Shown here: one piece after another, positions 11,193-21,148 of the stretch
How the letters are laid out: every line of letters starts with the position of its first letter
Position numbering within the stretch: the stretch's first letter is position 1
From: Guadua angustifolia
Taxonomy: Eukaryota > Streptophyta > Magnoliopsida > Poales > Poaceae
Direction of reading: 5' to 3'
Length of the DNA: 64,000 nucleotides
NCBI GenBank assembly: GCA_036346375.1
Contig: CM070517.1
Coordinates: 47,836,200-47,900,199 of the forward strand
The notes under the pieces: generated by a model
Database searches by the model: none
What the model was told of the DNA's origin: nothing
The model's input: the letters and a program-made list of their open reading frames with translations, nothing else
Translations under genes and position numbers: made by a program

Positions 11193-11667
11193 CTAGATAG
11201 AGAGGCGCGTGTTGCCGCGCCCAGCAAAAAAATTTGACTCAAATTTTTTCTGCAAAAAAAAATACAATTTCGTTTTTCTCAGAACTACAGGGTATTTTTA
11301 CAAATTAACCGATGAAAGGACTTGTTCGTGATTTCATAATCTTCCGGGTCGAAAGAACCGGCGTCCGGGTCAAATTTACGGAATCAGGGTCTTTTTTGCA
11401 AAATAGCCGGTGAAAGGACCTGTTCGTGATTTTAGAATTTTCAGGATCCTTTTGCAAAATAACCAGTGAAAGGACCTATTCGCGATTTCGGAATTGTCGA
11501 AAGACTTTTTCGCAAAAAAGGTACTTGAGAGTTGCATGCGCTCCAAATCTTCCAGCTTATTATACATAATAGTTTTGTATGTCATAGTAACATTCCAATT
11601 TTTGCATAAAAACACAAGCAAGTAATCTTCTATCTATGTATCTACAAATAACTGGTTAGATTAGAGA
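11193..11667 (-). mobile_element. Small Helitron, minus orientation (candidate)
   Basis: Read on the minus strand, the 3' end is GGCAACACGCGCCTCTCTATCTAG|T, written here as a GC hairpin plus CTAG at 11193-11196. A possible 5' end is A|TCTCTAATCTAACC at 11667. The interior has three diverged repeats of GTGAAAGGACCTGTTCG-like sequence (about 11310, 11410 and 11466). The 5' end fits the consensus imperfectly. Confidence 0.45.
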
Positions 11668-12058
11668 TATCTGCTTCGTTTTAGAGGGTTAAAAAATTAC
11701 ACAATAATTCTTAAATCAAAAAAATTCATAGAAATTATCTCTTTAATCGAGAATAAAAAATCTTGCATGCCCGCTCAGTTATAACGACTAGGAATCTAGG
11801 ATCATATACAGTATTGTTTATCTAGGGAAGAGGTATTTTTGTGGACTCCAATAAAGAAAAAAGAATTTGCAAGGACCCTGAGTGCCCAGCTCTACAGTTA
11901 GACACCCTGGTTATCACTACCTTAAGGGTAACACTAAACTAACAAATTTAAAGACACTCTCACACGATGCCATGTGACATTTTCTTCTTCTATCTCCACC
12001 CTACACTCTTTTCTACTCACTTCCCCTATCTCCCATCCTTCCTATATATCTAACACAA
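11668..12058. other. Intergenic AT-rich DNA
   Basis: No gene or repeat with defined ends was seen here. Confidence 0.35.
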
Positions 12059-12545
12059 AAAATTTTAACATTGAAAATTTTAAATAGGAAGTTTCAACCC
12101 AAAAAAAATCAACTCAAAATTTTTAACTTGAAAAAGTTAAATCAAAAAATTTCTAATAAGGAAGTTTCAACTCGGAAAAATTCAAATTAGAAAGTTTCAA
12201 CTTAGAATGTTAAAACTCACAAAAAAAATTTTAAAAAAATCTCAAATTAGAAAGTTTCAAATCAAAATGCTTTAACTCAAAATATTTTTAATAAAAAATT
12301 TTCATACTAGAAAATTTCAACTCGGAAAGTTTTAATTCAAAAACGTTCGGTTCGAAAAGTTTTGATTTAAAATTCCAACTCAAAAAATTTTAAAGCAAAA
12401 AATTTCAAATAAGAAAGTTTCAAATCTAAACATTTTGAATAAAAAATTTTAAATTAGAAAGTTTCAACTCAAAAAAATTCAAATAAAAAGGTTTCAACTC
12501 CGAAAACTTTTAATTCAAAAACTTTGAGTTCGAAAAATTCAAAAT
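12059..12545. repeat. Degenerate short-period A/T-rich tandem array
   Basis: About 490 bp are built from variations on a 20-30 bp theme in which TTTCAACTC, AAAATTTTAA and AATTAGAAAG alternate. More than a dozen imperfect units can be read by eye. No coding potential is present. It may be the interior of an old element. Confidence 0.55.
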
Positions 12546-12899
12546 ACTTCTTTTATAAAACTTAGGGGAAATTGAAATATAAAATCTATGTTGAGTTTGA
12601 GGGAAAGAGGTGACACCCTTTGAGGAGGGAAAGAAGAAAGTGCTGGTGCTTGCCATAAGGAGAGGCTTGTTGATGAGGGAGGAAGAAGGCATTACCATTT
12701 GTTGCAACGAGAGAGAGAGAGAGCCTTTGATGAGAAAGGGCAGGAGGAGAAAAGATGTGCCATTACTTGTTAGAAAGAGAGAGCATCATCATAAAATATT
12801 TATTGAGGACGTTCTCAATTTAGAAATTACCAGACACAAATGCCAAGGACGTGTACCTAGAGTGCAATCTTGTGCATGGGTTTGAATATCACGGACAAT
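12546..12899. other. Intergenic purine-rich DNA
   Basis: A purine-rich stretch with GAGAGAGAGAG near 12710 and an open frame of about 90 codons. The frame is rich in Arg, Lys and Glu because of base composition and has no recognisable domain. Confidence 0.3.
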
Positions 12900-12912
12900 T
12901 CTCAAACCGAAA

Positions 12913-13117
12913 TGCGAACGCCGCGATGGCGCGTTGGCGGGAGTGAGTTCGCTCACTCCGCTCGGCCGTGTTCGAGCTCGCGCGGTTGCGCACGAGGCGT
13001 GGGCTACGTGCGTGCGTGTGTGTGGGTGGGATGCGTGTGTGTGCGTATATCGCTCGTCTGTTGTTTCTCTCTTCTATAACGTATTGCCAGAGCTCTGGCC
13101 AATTTTCAAAAAAAAAA
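12913..13117 (+). mobile_element. SINE-like retroposon with A/B boxes and poly(A)
   Basis: The insert is flanked by a perfect 13-bp direct repeat, TCTCAAACCGAAA, at 12900-12912 and 13118-13130. It ends in a run of ten A's directly before the second repeat. Near its start it has a fair pol III A box, TGGCGCGTTGG (about 12927), and a B box, GTTCGAGCTC (about 12970). Size (205 bp), tail and duplication all fit L1-mobilised retroposition. It is GC-rich at the 5' end with a GTGTGTG tract in the middle. It does not match the p-SINE1 or Au consensus that I remember. Confidence 0.65.
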
Positions 13118-13130
13118 TCTCAAACCGAAA

Positions 13131-13330
13131 CAAATACTAAAGCCTCGTATTTGGATTGTTGTCTCCTACTCTTACACAAACAACATTGGTGTTACGAAGA
13201 AACTCACGCTTTGCAATTGTAGCCCACCAAAACAAAATTCTGCTACCATAAAATTAGTTCTTCTCCACCAAATCAAGCTTCCGTCCACCCAATTGAGTTG
13301 TGTGCCAAGTGCCAAATACAAGGTAAGAAC
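13131..13330. other. Short intergenic stretch
   Basis: Nothing recognisable lies between the SINE-like insert and the CACTA-like end. Confidence 0.3.
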
Positions 13331-13670
13331 CACTGTTACAGAAAAAACTACATTAGACCACTTGTTACAGCCGGTTTTAGAAGAATCATCTGTGATAAGT
13401 CTACATTATAGATGATTTTAAACTAAAACTATTTATAATATATACAGTTGTCATCAATAACGGTTTTTTGATAAAACCGTCTGTGATATACATATACATC
13501 ACAAACGATTTTAACTAAAAAAAATCGTTTATGATGTGTACACTCATCATCACATATGATTTTTTAAGCTAAAATTATATATGATATATATTTATATTAT
13601 AAACGGTTTTAACTAAAACATATTAAAGACGATTCAAACATAAAACCAGCTGTGGTGATTTAAATAAATC
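13331..13670 (+). mobile_element. CACTA-like terminus with subterminal repeats
   Basis: The block begins CACTGTTACAGAAAAAAC. It is followed by many short direct and inverted motifs of the type AAACGGTTTTAACTAAAA and ACCGTCTGTGATA. Such subterminal repeats are the transposase-binding arrays of CACTA elements. I did not find a matching right end in the window, so the element is either truncated or the terminus is solitary. The captured-gene chimera follows directly. Confidence 0.5.
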
Positions 13671-13689
13671 CAACCGCCTACAAGTCCGG

Positions 13690-14960
13690 TGAGAATGAAC
13701 TGCTCGATCGGTCTATCCCCGCAACCGCACCTACGTCCCGCACCTTGCCCTCCACCCCATTCCACGAACTCCCCTCTCCCTCGCGCCCCTCCTTGCGCCC
13801 ACACGCCGTCCCTCCGCCTCCTCTCTTCCTCATCGCCGCTCTCGTCTAGATCCGGCCTCGGCTCCGCACCCGCTGCGGGGAGGTGCGGGGATGGCTGTGG
13901 GAGGCCGGATCCATCCGCGCTAGGGTTTAAGGTTTGGGAAGGCGCGAGTACCACCGGCAACGAGGAGGAGCTGGGATGGCGGAGGCGGCTGTGAGGCGCT
14001 TCCGGGATGGACGCCTCGACGGTGAGCACACGCCGGCTCAGGCCTTGGAAGGGTCCCTTCAGTGCTGCCCGCTCGCTGCGCGCGGGCGTCATGCTCCACG
14101 TCGCGGCCGCCGTCGCCTCCCACCCCGCTGCAGGGAAGGTGTCGATGTTGATTAATTAGCGATAGTAGCGTGGTGTTGGTTTTGGATACCGTACTGTTAT
14201 TTATTGTGGTATTGCTGAAACAATTTTCTGGTTTCCTATCCACTGATGCTGTTCTTCTGTGGAATGGTCATAACTGTGGATGGCTTCAACAAGACCGGCA
14301 TTCCTAGCACATTCTGGGAATTCATGGAGCCCTATGCGCGAATCGATACACCGAGCGGGGCAGTCATTCTTTCATTGGTTATTCTTCTCCTCTCAAATGT
14401 GGCATCAAAAGTCCCAACACGGTTGGGAGTGGGCAGATCCTCCTGGGCCTCATCGGAGAAGGCACTGGTGTCGGCGAAAAGGTGCTCAAGTCCGCCGGCC
14501 TAAACCTCAAGGATGCGCGCGTCGAGGTGGAGAAGATCATCAGGAGGGCCCTGGTCTTGTTCCTGTTGAGATCCCGTTTACGCCGTCCGCGAAGAAGGTT
14601 CTCGAGACCTCGCTTGAAGAATCGCGCCAGCTAGGTACGTCAGACAAGAGGTTCTTGCGATCTTTGGGTCAATTTTTATGATTACACTAAGCAGGAACGT
14701 AACTCTATAATTGTACTGAAAATAAAAATCATCACTACTTTTCTAGCCTGGTGTTGGAAGGTGTGCAGTTGCTGAAGGCCTTGCTCAGCGTATTGCTGAT
14801 GGAGATGCGCCTGAAACAATAGAAGGGGAAATTGTTTGTGTTCATTCTGATATCATCCCTTTAGATTTATTTTTCTTTAATTTTGTTTAGTAATATTCTA
14901 ATGAAGCTTCATTTTCTGTTTTATGTATTAGATCTATGGAAATATCAGCGTAGGCATGAA
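13690..14960 (+). pseudogene. Chimera of captured fragments: GC-rich leader, Lsi2/ArsB-like transporter, ClpC chaperone
   Basis: Three sources are joined on the + strand. (1) 13690-14150 is a GC-rich leader-like exon with no domain. (2) 14246-14425 translates to FFCGMVITVDGFNKTGIP then EFMEPYARIDTPSGAVIL and LLLSNVASKVPT, as in Lsi2/ArsB-like efflux transporters. (3) 14440-14634 gives LLGLIGEGTGVGEKVL and LNLKDARVEVEKII, then after a frame shift VPVEIPFTPSAKKVLETSLE, as in the N domain of ClpC. A further exon at about 14748-14832 gives PGVGRCAVAEGLAQRIADGD, the ClpC first AAA domain, with the Walker A Lys-Thr changed to Arg-Cys. Frames do not join into one product. Confidence 0.7.
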
Positions 14961-15407
14961 CCTTCATGCTTATGTGAGTGAGGTTTTTCAGTTGCTGCGC
15001 CCTTTATCATTTTCCGAGATTTCAATGCAAACAAAGTACAATAACAAATAAAAACACCTTTTAACTCTGTTTCTTCGATCTCACACTCTTTTGTTCACAA
15101 AAAAAGAGCTACATTTTTTTTTGAAAAAAAAAAGTGATTGTGCAAGGTATCACGAATCACATTCCCCATTTCATACACACCTTGTCGCACTCACGTAGTT
15201 AGTTTACGCATGCACACATATATGTAGCGTACGTACGTATAAGAATGTACGCATGCATACACAAAATCAAGTGGATTAATCACGTACTCATGCACGTATG
15301 CGCCGAAGAAAAGTTACACTCATGTGTGTGTGTGCGCGCATGCGATGCTGTCATGATGTTATCGATCCCTCCTCTTCGTCGGCGTCGATCTCTCCATGAC
15401 GCCACGC
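14961..15407. other. Intergenic DNA and probable LRX 3' UTR
   Basis: No gene is supported. The section nearest 15408 should contain the 3' UTR of the minus-strand LRX gene. Confidence 0.35.
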
Positions 15408-18400
15408 TTAATATCCTTGGAACTGAGGGGGCGGCGGCGACGCGTATTGCGCCGACACGACCGGCGGCATGATGAAGTTGTCGAACATCGGTGGAGGCTC
15501 CGATTCTTCTGGTGGACCCGGTGGTTGTGATGACTCTTCCTGTGGTGGGGACGAGGAGGCCGGAGGGGATTGCGCAGGAGATGGTGGTGAGCTCACTGGA
15601 GCAGGTGGCGGCTGTGACTTTACTGCTGGTGGTGGTGGTGAGCTAACTGGTACCGGTGGGGGAGGAGACCTCACTGGAGGTGGTGGCGAGCTTGTCGGAG
15701 TTGGGGGTGGTGGGGATTGCACCGGTGGCGGCGGCGAGCTCATTGGAGCTGGTGGCGGTGAGCTAACAGGTGCCGGTGGTGGTGGGGACATTACCGGAAG
15801 AGGTGGTGAGCTCACAGGAGCTGGTGGAGGTGGAGACTTCGCTGGCGGAGGCGGTGAGCTCACTGGTGCCGGTGGCGGTGGAGACTTCACTGGCGGTGGT
15901 GGTGAGCTAACGGGTGCCGGTGGTGGTGGAGACTTCACTGGTGGTGGTGGTGAGCTAACTGGTGCCGGTGGCGGTGGAGACTTGGCCTGGTGAGGCGGTG
16001 AGCTCACTAGTGCCGGTGGCGGTGGAGACTTCACTGGTGGTGGTGGTGGTGAGCTAACTGGTGCCGGTGGCGGTGGAGACTTCACTGGTGGAGGCGGTGA
16101 GCTCACTGGTGCCGGTGGCGGTGGAGACTTCACAGGAGGAGGCGGTGAGCTCACTGGTGCCGGTGGCGGTGGAGACTTCACTGGCGGTGGTGGTGAGCTA
16201 ACGGGTGCCGGTGGTGGTGGAGACTTCACTGGTGGTGGTGGCGAGCTAACCGGTGGCGGTGGCGGTGGAGACTTCACAGGAGGAGGCGGTGAGCTCACTG
16301 GTGCCGGTGTAGGTGGAGACTTCACTGGTGGTGGTGGTGATGACCTAACTGGTGTCGCTGGTGGTAAAGACTTCGCTGGAGGAGGAGATGAGCTCACTGG
16401 AGTCGATGGGGGTGAAGTCTTCTCTGATGGCGGTGGCGAGCTAACTGGTGCTTGCGGTGGCGAGCTAACTGGTGCTTGCGGTGGCGAAGATTTCATCGGA
16501 GGAGGTAGTGAGTCAATGGGCGACGTCGGTGGTTGAGATTTCTCGACCGAAGGTGGAGATGATTTCACCGGAGCTGATGGAGGTGTAGACTTCTCTTGAG
16601 TTGGGGGAGAGCTCTTGGGATTGGGTGATGGTGGAGATTTCTCCAGAGGTGGGGGTGAGCTCGCTAGAGTGGGTGATGGTGGAGACTTAGCTGGGGGAGG
16701 TGGAGCGCTCACCGGAGTGGGTGGTGGTGGAGATGTCACAGGAGGTGGTGGTGAACTTACCGGTGCGGGTGGTGGGGGAGATTTCACAGGAGGAGGTAGT
16801 GAGTCAACGGGCAACGTCGGTGGTTGAGATTTCTCGGGCGGGGGTGGAGATGATTTCATCGGAGCTGATGGAGGTGTAGGCTTCTCTTGAGCTGGCGGAG
16901 AGCTCTTGGGAGTGGGTGATGGTGGAGACTTAGCTGGGGGAGGTGGAGATCTCACCGGAGTGGGTGGTGGTGGAGATTTCACAGGAGGTGGCGGTGAACT
17001 TACCGGTGCTGGTGGTGGGGGAGACTTCACTGGAGGAGGTGGAGAGCTCACAGGAGCGGGTGGTGGAGGAGACTTCACCGGGGGTGATGGTGGGGGAGAT
17101 TTCACTGGTGGAGGTGGAGAGCTCACTGGAGCGGGTGGTGGGGGAGACTTTACTGGAGGAGGTGGAGAGCTCACCGGAGCGGGTGGTGGGGGAGATTTTA
17201 CTGGTGGTGGGGACGATGCCCCTGGTGAAGGTGGAGGAGGTGACTTTACTGGCGGTGGAGGCGAGCTTACCAGAGTCGGAGGTGGGGAGGAGACAACCGG
17301 AGGCTGCACTTGTGGCGGCGGTGCCTTCTTCGGGCGCTCAGGGGTCACCGGGAGCCAGCCAGAATTTGGAGGTGGCGGAGCAGCATACCCTGACGGCGGT
17401 GTGGTCTTCGGCGGGGAGATAATCGGTACAGGTGCCGGAGCTGGCGCCACAGGTTGTTTCGGCGAAGCCTCATTTGGAGGCGGCGGCGAACCATCACTTG
17501 GAGGCGGAGAACCAGGCGTAGGCGACGATTTTGGTGCTGGCATGACAGGAGTCACCGGTGCAGGCACAGACGGCGTTTTGGCGGGCGGCTTCGGCGAGAC
17601 TGTAGGAGGCTCCACCGGCACCTTGATCAGCGGCGGCTTCCCTGGCAACGAAGGCTTCGCCGGCGTCGGGTACCCGGCGCACACGTGCTTGCTGCAGTCG
17701 ACGGGGCGCGCGAGCACTGGCGCGCACTGCAGCGTCGTCTTCTGCGCTGGGCGCAGCGCGCCGAAGCAGTTGCTCCTGTCGTCGAGCGTGACATTCGCGT
17801 TCTCCGACGGCATGCACGGCGCGGACTCGGAGTTGAAGAAGTTGAAGGCGAAGCTGAAGTTGACGAGCGTCGGGAGCTCGCAGATGGACTCGTGCACGAT
17901 GCCGGTGAATACGTTCCTCGACACGTCGAGCTGCTCCAGCTTGGTCAGGTTCGAGAACGTCATCGGCAGCGTGCCAAGGAGCTCGTTGCCACTGACGTCG
18001 ACGACGGTGGTGTTCTGGAGGTACCCGATCTCGAGCGGCAGGCACCCGTCGAGCTTGTTGTTGAGGAAGATGATCTCGTCGAGCGTCTTGACCATGCGGC
18101 CGATGCTCTTGGGGATGCATCCGACGAACTGGTTGTTGGCGAATACGACGACGGAGGCGGTGGAGTTGCCGAGGTTCTCCGGGATGGGCCCGACGAATCG
18201 GTTGCTGTTGACGAAGATGGCGTCCAAGTCCTTGTCGAAGAGCGCCGGTGGCAGGTCGCCCTCGAAGTCGTTGAAGCGGATGTCGAGGTACTTGAGCGAC
18301 GCCATCTCGAGCACGACGAAGGGGAAGAGGCCGACGAAGCGGTTGTTGCTGACGTCGAACTCGTGGAGCAGCGTGAGGCGCGACATGCTCTTGGGGATGA

Positions 18401-18896
18401 TCCCACAGAAGCGGTTAGTGTTGATGTGGAAGAAGGCGAGGTCGGTGAGCAGCCCCAGCTCCGGCGGCAGGTACCCGGCGATGTCGCCACCGTTGAGGTC
18501 GATGCCCGCGACGACGGTGACGTTGGCATCATCGAGCGCCTGGACACAGACGACGCCGTTGTAGGAGCACACGTCGTTGCCGACCCAGTTGGTGGTGTAC
18601 CCCTTGGGGTCGGAGTACAAGGCGCGGCGCCACGCCTGGAGCGCGATGTAGGCGCGGCGGAGGCGGGCGTTGGGGAAGTTGTTGGCGCCGACGCGGTCGT
18701 CGAACTCGAAGCCGGGGGGCAGGTCGCCGGCCTCGCCGCCCCCGGCCTCCCTCATGGCGAGGAGCTGACGGTGCGCGATGTAGGAGGCCTCGGCGCTGGT
18801 GACGGCGCCGACACTGGCGGCGGAAAGGCAGGCGGCGAGGAGGAGCAGCGCCGCGCCGAGGCGGCGGCCATCGGGGAGCCGTAGGTGGTGGTCCAT
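15408..18896 (-). CDS. Leucine-rich repeat extensin (LRX), pollen-extensin type
   Basis: A single exon encodes 1162 residues. LRX proteins are secreted wall proteins that bind RALF peptides through the LRR part and anchor in the wall through the extensin part. A signal peptide covers about 1-31. The N-terminal cap has WVGNDVC and YNGVVC at 104-117. About ten LRRs follow (127-375) with the LRX signature FFNSESAPCMP. A Cys hinge ends near 406 (CSKHVCAG). The proline-rich domain runs from about 410 to 1135, built on SPPPPVKSPPPPAPVS units, and the end YASPPPPQFQGY is the conserved LRX C-terminus. Between about residue 510 and the last 15 residues there is no tyrosine, unlike vegetative LRXs with YVY cross-link motifs; this matches maize Pex-type pollen LRXs. 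The long open frame on the opposite strand is an artefact of the repeats. Confidence 0.93.
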   Translation of the reverse strand: MDHHLRLPDGRRLGAALLLLAACLSAASVGAVTSAEASYIAHRQLLAMREAGGGEAGDLPPGFEFDDRVGANNFPNARLRRAYIALQAWRRALYSDPKGYTTNWVGNDVCSYNGVVCVQALDDANVTVVAGIDLNGGDIAGYLPPELGLLTDLAFFHINTNRFCGIIPKSMSRLTLLHEFDVSNNRFVGLFPFVVLEMASLKYLDIRFNDFEGDLPPALFDKDLDAIFVNSNRFVGPIPENLGNSTASVVVFANNQFVGCIPKSIGRMVKTLDEIIFLNNKLDGCLPLEIGYLQNTTVVDVSGNELLGTLPMTFSNLTKLEQLDVSRNVFTGIVHESICELPTLVNFSFAFNFFNSESAPCMPSENANVTLDDRSNCFGALRPAQKTTLQCAPVLARPVDCSKHVCAGYPTPAKPSLPGKPPLIKVPVEPPTVSPKPPAKTPSVPAPVTPVMPAPKSSPTPGSPPPSDGSPPPPNEASPKQPVAPAPAPVPIISPPKTTPPSGYAAPPPPNSGWLPVTPERPKKAPPPQVQPPVVSSPPPTLVSSPPPPVKSPPPPSPGASSPPPVKSPPPPAPVSSPPPPVKSPPPPAPVSSPPPPVKSPPPSPPVKSPPPPAPVSSPPPPVKSPPPPAPVSSPPPPVKSPPPPTPVRSPPPPAKSPPSPTPKSSPPAQEKPTPPSAPMKSSPPPPEKSQPPTLPVDSLPPPVKSPPPPAPVSSPPPPVTSPPPPTPVSAPPPPAKSPPSPTLASSPPPLEKSPPSPNPKSSPPTQEKSTPPSAPVKSSPPSVEKSQPPTSPIDSLPPPMKSSPPQAPVSSPPQAPVSSPPPSEKTSPPSTPVSSSPPPAKSLPPATPVRSSPPPPVKSPPTPAPVSSPPPPVKSPPPPPPVSSPPPPVKSPPPPAPVSSPPPPVKSPPPPAPVSSPPPPVKSPPPPAPVSSPPPPVKSPPPPAPVSSPPPPPVKSPPPPALVSSPPHQAKSPPPPAPVSSPPPPVKSPPPPAPVSSPPPPVKSPPPPAPVSSPPPPAKSPPPPAPVSSPPLPVMSPPPPAPVSSPPPAPMSSPPPPVQSPPPPTPTSSPPPPVRSPPPPVPVSSPPPPAVKSQPPPAPVSSPPSPAQSPPASSSPPQEESSQPPGPPEESEPPPMFDNFIMPPVVSAQYASPPPPQFQGY
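16501..17082 (-). repeat. 97-residue in-frame duplication inside the extensin domain
   Basis: Two segments starting at 16501 and 16792 (offset 291 bp) share the same unusual order of motifs: the SPPTQEK or SPPAQEK motif, PPSAP, EKSQPPT and DSLPPP. These differ from the surrounding regular units, so the block duplicated as a piece. The offset is a multiple of three, keeping the frame. Confidence 0.65.
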
Positions 18897-18929
18897 GAGG
18901 CAATGAGGCCACCCGCCCTGCCTTGGGTG

Positions 18930-18937
18930 CTATATAG
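18930..18937 (-). promoter_or_regulatory. TATA box of the LRX gene
   Basis: CTATATAG lies 34-41 bp upstream of the start codon on the minus strand. With normal TATA to start-site spacing the 5' UTR would be only a few bases to about 15 bases, which is short. No other TATA sequence lies closer. Confidence 0.6.
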
Positions 18938-20160
18938 AGGGGGCAGGGTGGCGCCATGGGTGTTAAAGGAAAAGCATGCAGTGGCACTCGCGTCCAGGGA
19001 GACGGAGACGGGTGACCGGTGGCTCCGCGGCTTTGGCGCGCGGCCGAGGCTGGAGGAGGAGATCGCCTGACCGCTCTTTCTAGATCTCTGAGTGTTTCTG
19101 TCTTGCGGTTACGCGCGTCGGCGCGTATTGCATGCATGGTTCCCGCGTGGTATGTGATGATCCGAGGCATTCTGCGTCTCGATCCTATGTTTGGTTTCGC
19201 GCGCTGGATTGGCGTCGAGTTGCGTATTGCGTTCACGGTTTCCCGCGATCATAAGATCATCAGAATATCAGATCCTTCGATTTTTGCATGCCAAGAGATC
19301 TAGCTAATTGAAAACTCGTATATATTCAAGTTTGTTTCGCTGATCTGTCCCTCTTAATTTATTTGCCTAGCTTGCTGCGTGTGTTCGTATGATCACTGCA
19401 GCCATCTCTTCTCCGTAGCCGCTAGATGCCGCTGCATTTTGTTTTATGATAGTACGTACGTGTTTACTCGATCTGTTGGCTTGCTGCTAGAACCCGAGCA
19501 GCAGCAGCACTACGATGAGGTGAGAATAGTGTGTAAGTGCCGTGCCAGCTTTGTTCCGGCCGGCTCAAATTCCAATTGGGCCTGGCCATCTGCAGATCAT
19601 GCATGCAATTAAGTGAAAGCTAGAACTAAGATACTCCTGTGCAGTAACAAATAGAACGGAGGCAGAAGAAGAAAAATATCTTCTTAATTACTTGTTGACT
19701 GTGGCTCATGAAGAGCAATCTGCAAAAGGCACCGATATATATGACGATTATATATGACGATGAGGAGTGTATGCAGGTAACACTGGGTGTGTCCATCGTT
19801 GTCGTTAATCAGTAAACATGAGAGTTAATCCTTCTCGCTGTTATTACGTGTGTGTGGTTCGCTTAATGGAATGCGAGTTGATATGACCACTTGTGTGAAC
19901 CCCTGACAGCGTACGTTGGTCAATCTATCGATCTGACACATGCAAGCCATCTGCGCATGATGTATAGCTGATGTTGATCCAGTGCCGATCGAGAAGATGC
20001 ACAGTGACCGTTGATATTTCTTGCACCCTTTTGCACAAAATAAGTCCATCGATCTCTGTTATGTTGATGCATGCCCTGCCTGATCTGTTCGATGCGTGAT
20101 TGGCGATAGAAACAGTGCAGTACTGCTTACATTCAGCATTCCTATATATTTAGTTGTTGA
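18938..20160. other. LRX upstream region
   Basis: About 1.2 kb upstream of the LRX gene with no other gene. It contains GTACGTAC and GCATGC motifs that are common in grass promoters. Parts near 19.7 and 20.0 kb resemble sequence near 23.0-23.8 kb. Confidence 0.35.
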
Positions 20161-20189
20161 AGGTCAGAATTCGACAATGAACTTATGAT

Positions 20190-20600
20190 CATGGGTATCT
20201 TCGGTGTCAGAGTCAAGCACAAAGACAGCGGCACACGATGTATACAGATTCAGGCTCTCGGATGAAGTAATATCCTACATCCTGTGCGGATGATGTATGT
20301 ATTTGGTGTATCGAGTACAGAGCGAGTTGTAGCCCTTATTACAATAAATATTGGATCTAAGCAATGGCTAAATTATAACTGGAGGTTGATGAAACGTGGT
20401 CCGTCGGCTTCTAGTTACTCTGCGTCTTGTAAAAGCCCTCTCCAAAAGTCTTCTCGCCTGGCTCTGAAATTCCCCTCGAGGATACCTACCCCCGGCCTTA
20501 TATAGTCGGAGTAGCCCTACCTCAAGTTGAGTTGTAGTTGGTTTTAGATACTAGATCGTAGTTGATGAGGAGTCCATCGTCGCGTTAATCTTTACAGTAT
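20190..20600. mobile_element. LTR-like fragment
   Basis: The run GATGTATACAGATTCAGGC, then TCGGATGAAGTAATATCCTAC and CCTGTG, is a worn version of a segment I associate with grass LTR retrotransposons. It is followed by a TATA-like CTTATATAG near 20500. No paired copy or coding region is present, so this would be a solo or truncated LTR. Confidence 0.35.
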
Positions 20601-21148
20601 ATCCAAAATTCCCTAGATACTAGACGTACTCGAGTCGGTTTCCTCGTATCGAGAAAGTGATCGAGTCCTTCCTAGTATGAAAATATCCCCTCCGTTTATA
20701 CCTTACCACATAGGGTTGGGTCCGAGATATCCAGAACTTCTAAATGTTTGCTTGAGCGTATACGATATAGTCATCGTGTTTCTAGTATGTACTCATATCC
20801 CATGTTTAGATATTGAACATTAGTGAATTCCAATTTGGAGCTCGTAAATGTCTGTGGAAGCTTAAACTAGCTTAGTGCGCTGCTGAAAAAAAAACTTCCG
20901 TAAAAAAAAGGATAAAACAAAAGACAGAACAAGTAGAAGAAGAAGAAATGAAAAGCAAACCCTCTTGCTTTTGTGTCTGATTAATTAAGAGCAATCTGCC
21001 AATCCATGTGGACGCCATAAGAGTGAAGTCAGGCCATAGAGTGAATATAAATTCAACCGTTGCACCAGCTGAGTCCTGGGAGGATCCAGTGCATTCGGGC
21101 TCAAGAAACTGAAGAACCATAAGATCTATAAACATGGCGCTCAATTGA
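20601..21148. other. Intergenic DNA
   Basis: No gene. The part at about 20985-21115 resembles 23765-23900: both have AATCTG, then CAATCCATGTG, and later CTCAAGAAAC. Confidence 0.35.

Noticed and set aside
13331..15240. A complete CACTA element spanning the gene fragments
   Set aside because: No right terminus with the inverted CACTG end or 3-bp duplication was found before the LRX gene.
15469..15993. Gly-rich + strand frame like a glycine-rich wall protein
   Set aside because: It is the antisense of the SPPPP repeats of the LRX gene and lacks a signal peptide.
16906..18564. Long open frame (552 codons) on the + strand, opposite to the LRX gene
   Set aside because: It is the mirror of the Pro-rich and LRR coding sequence: Gly-rich because Pro codons read as Gly on the other strand. 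No independent domain or start signal.
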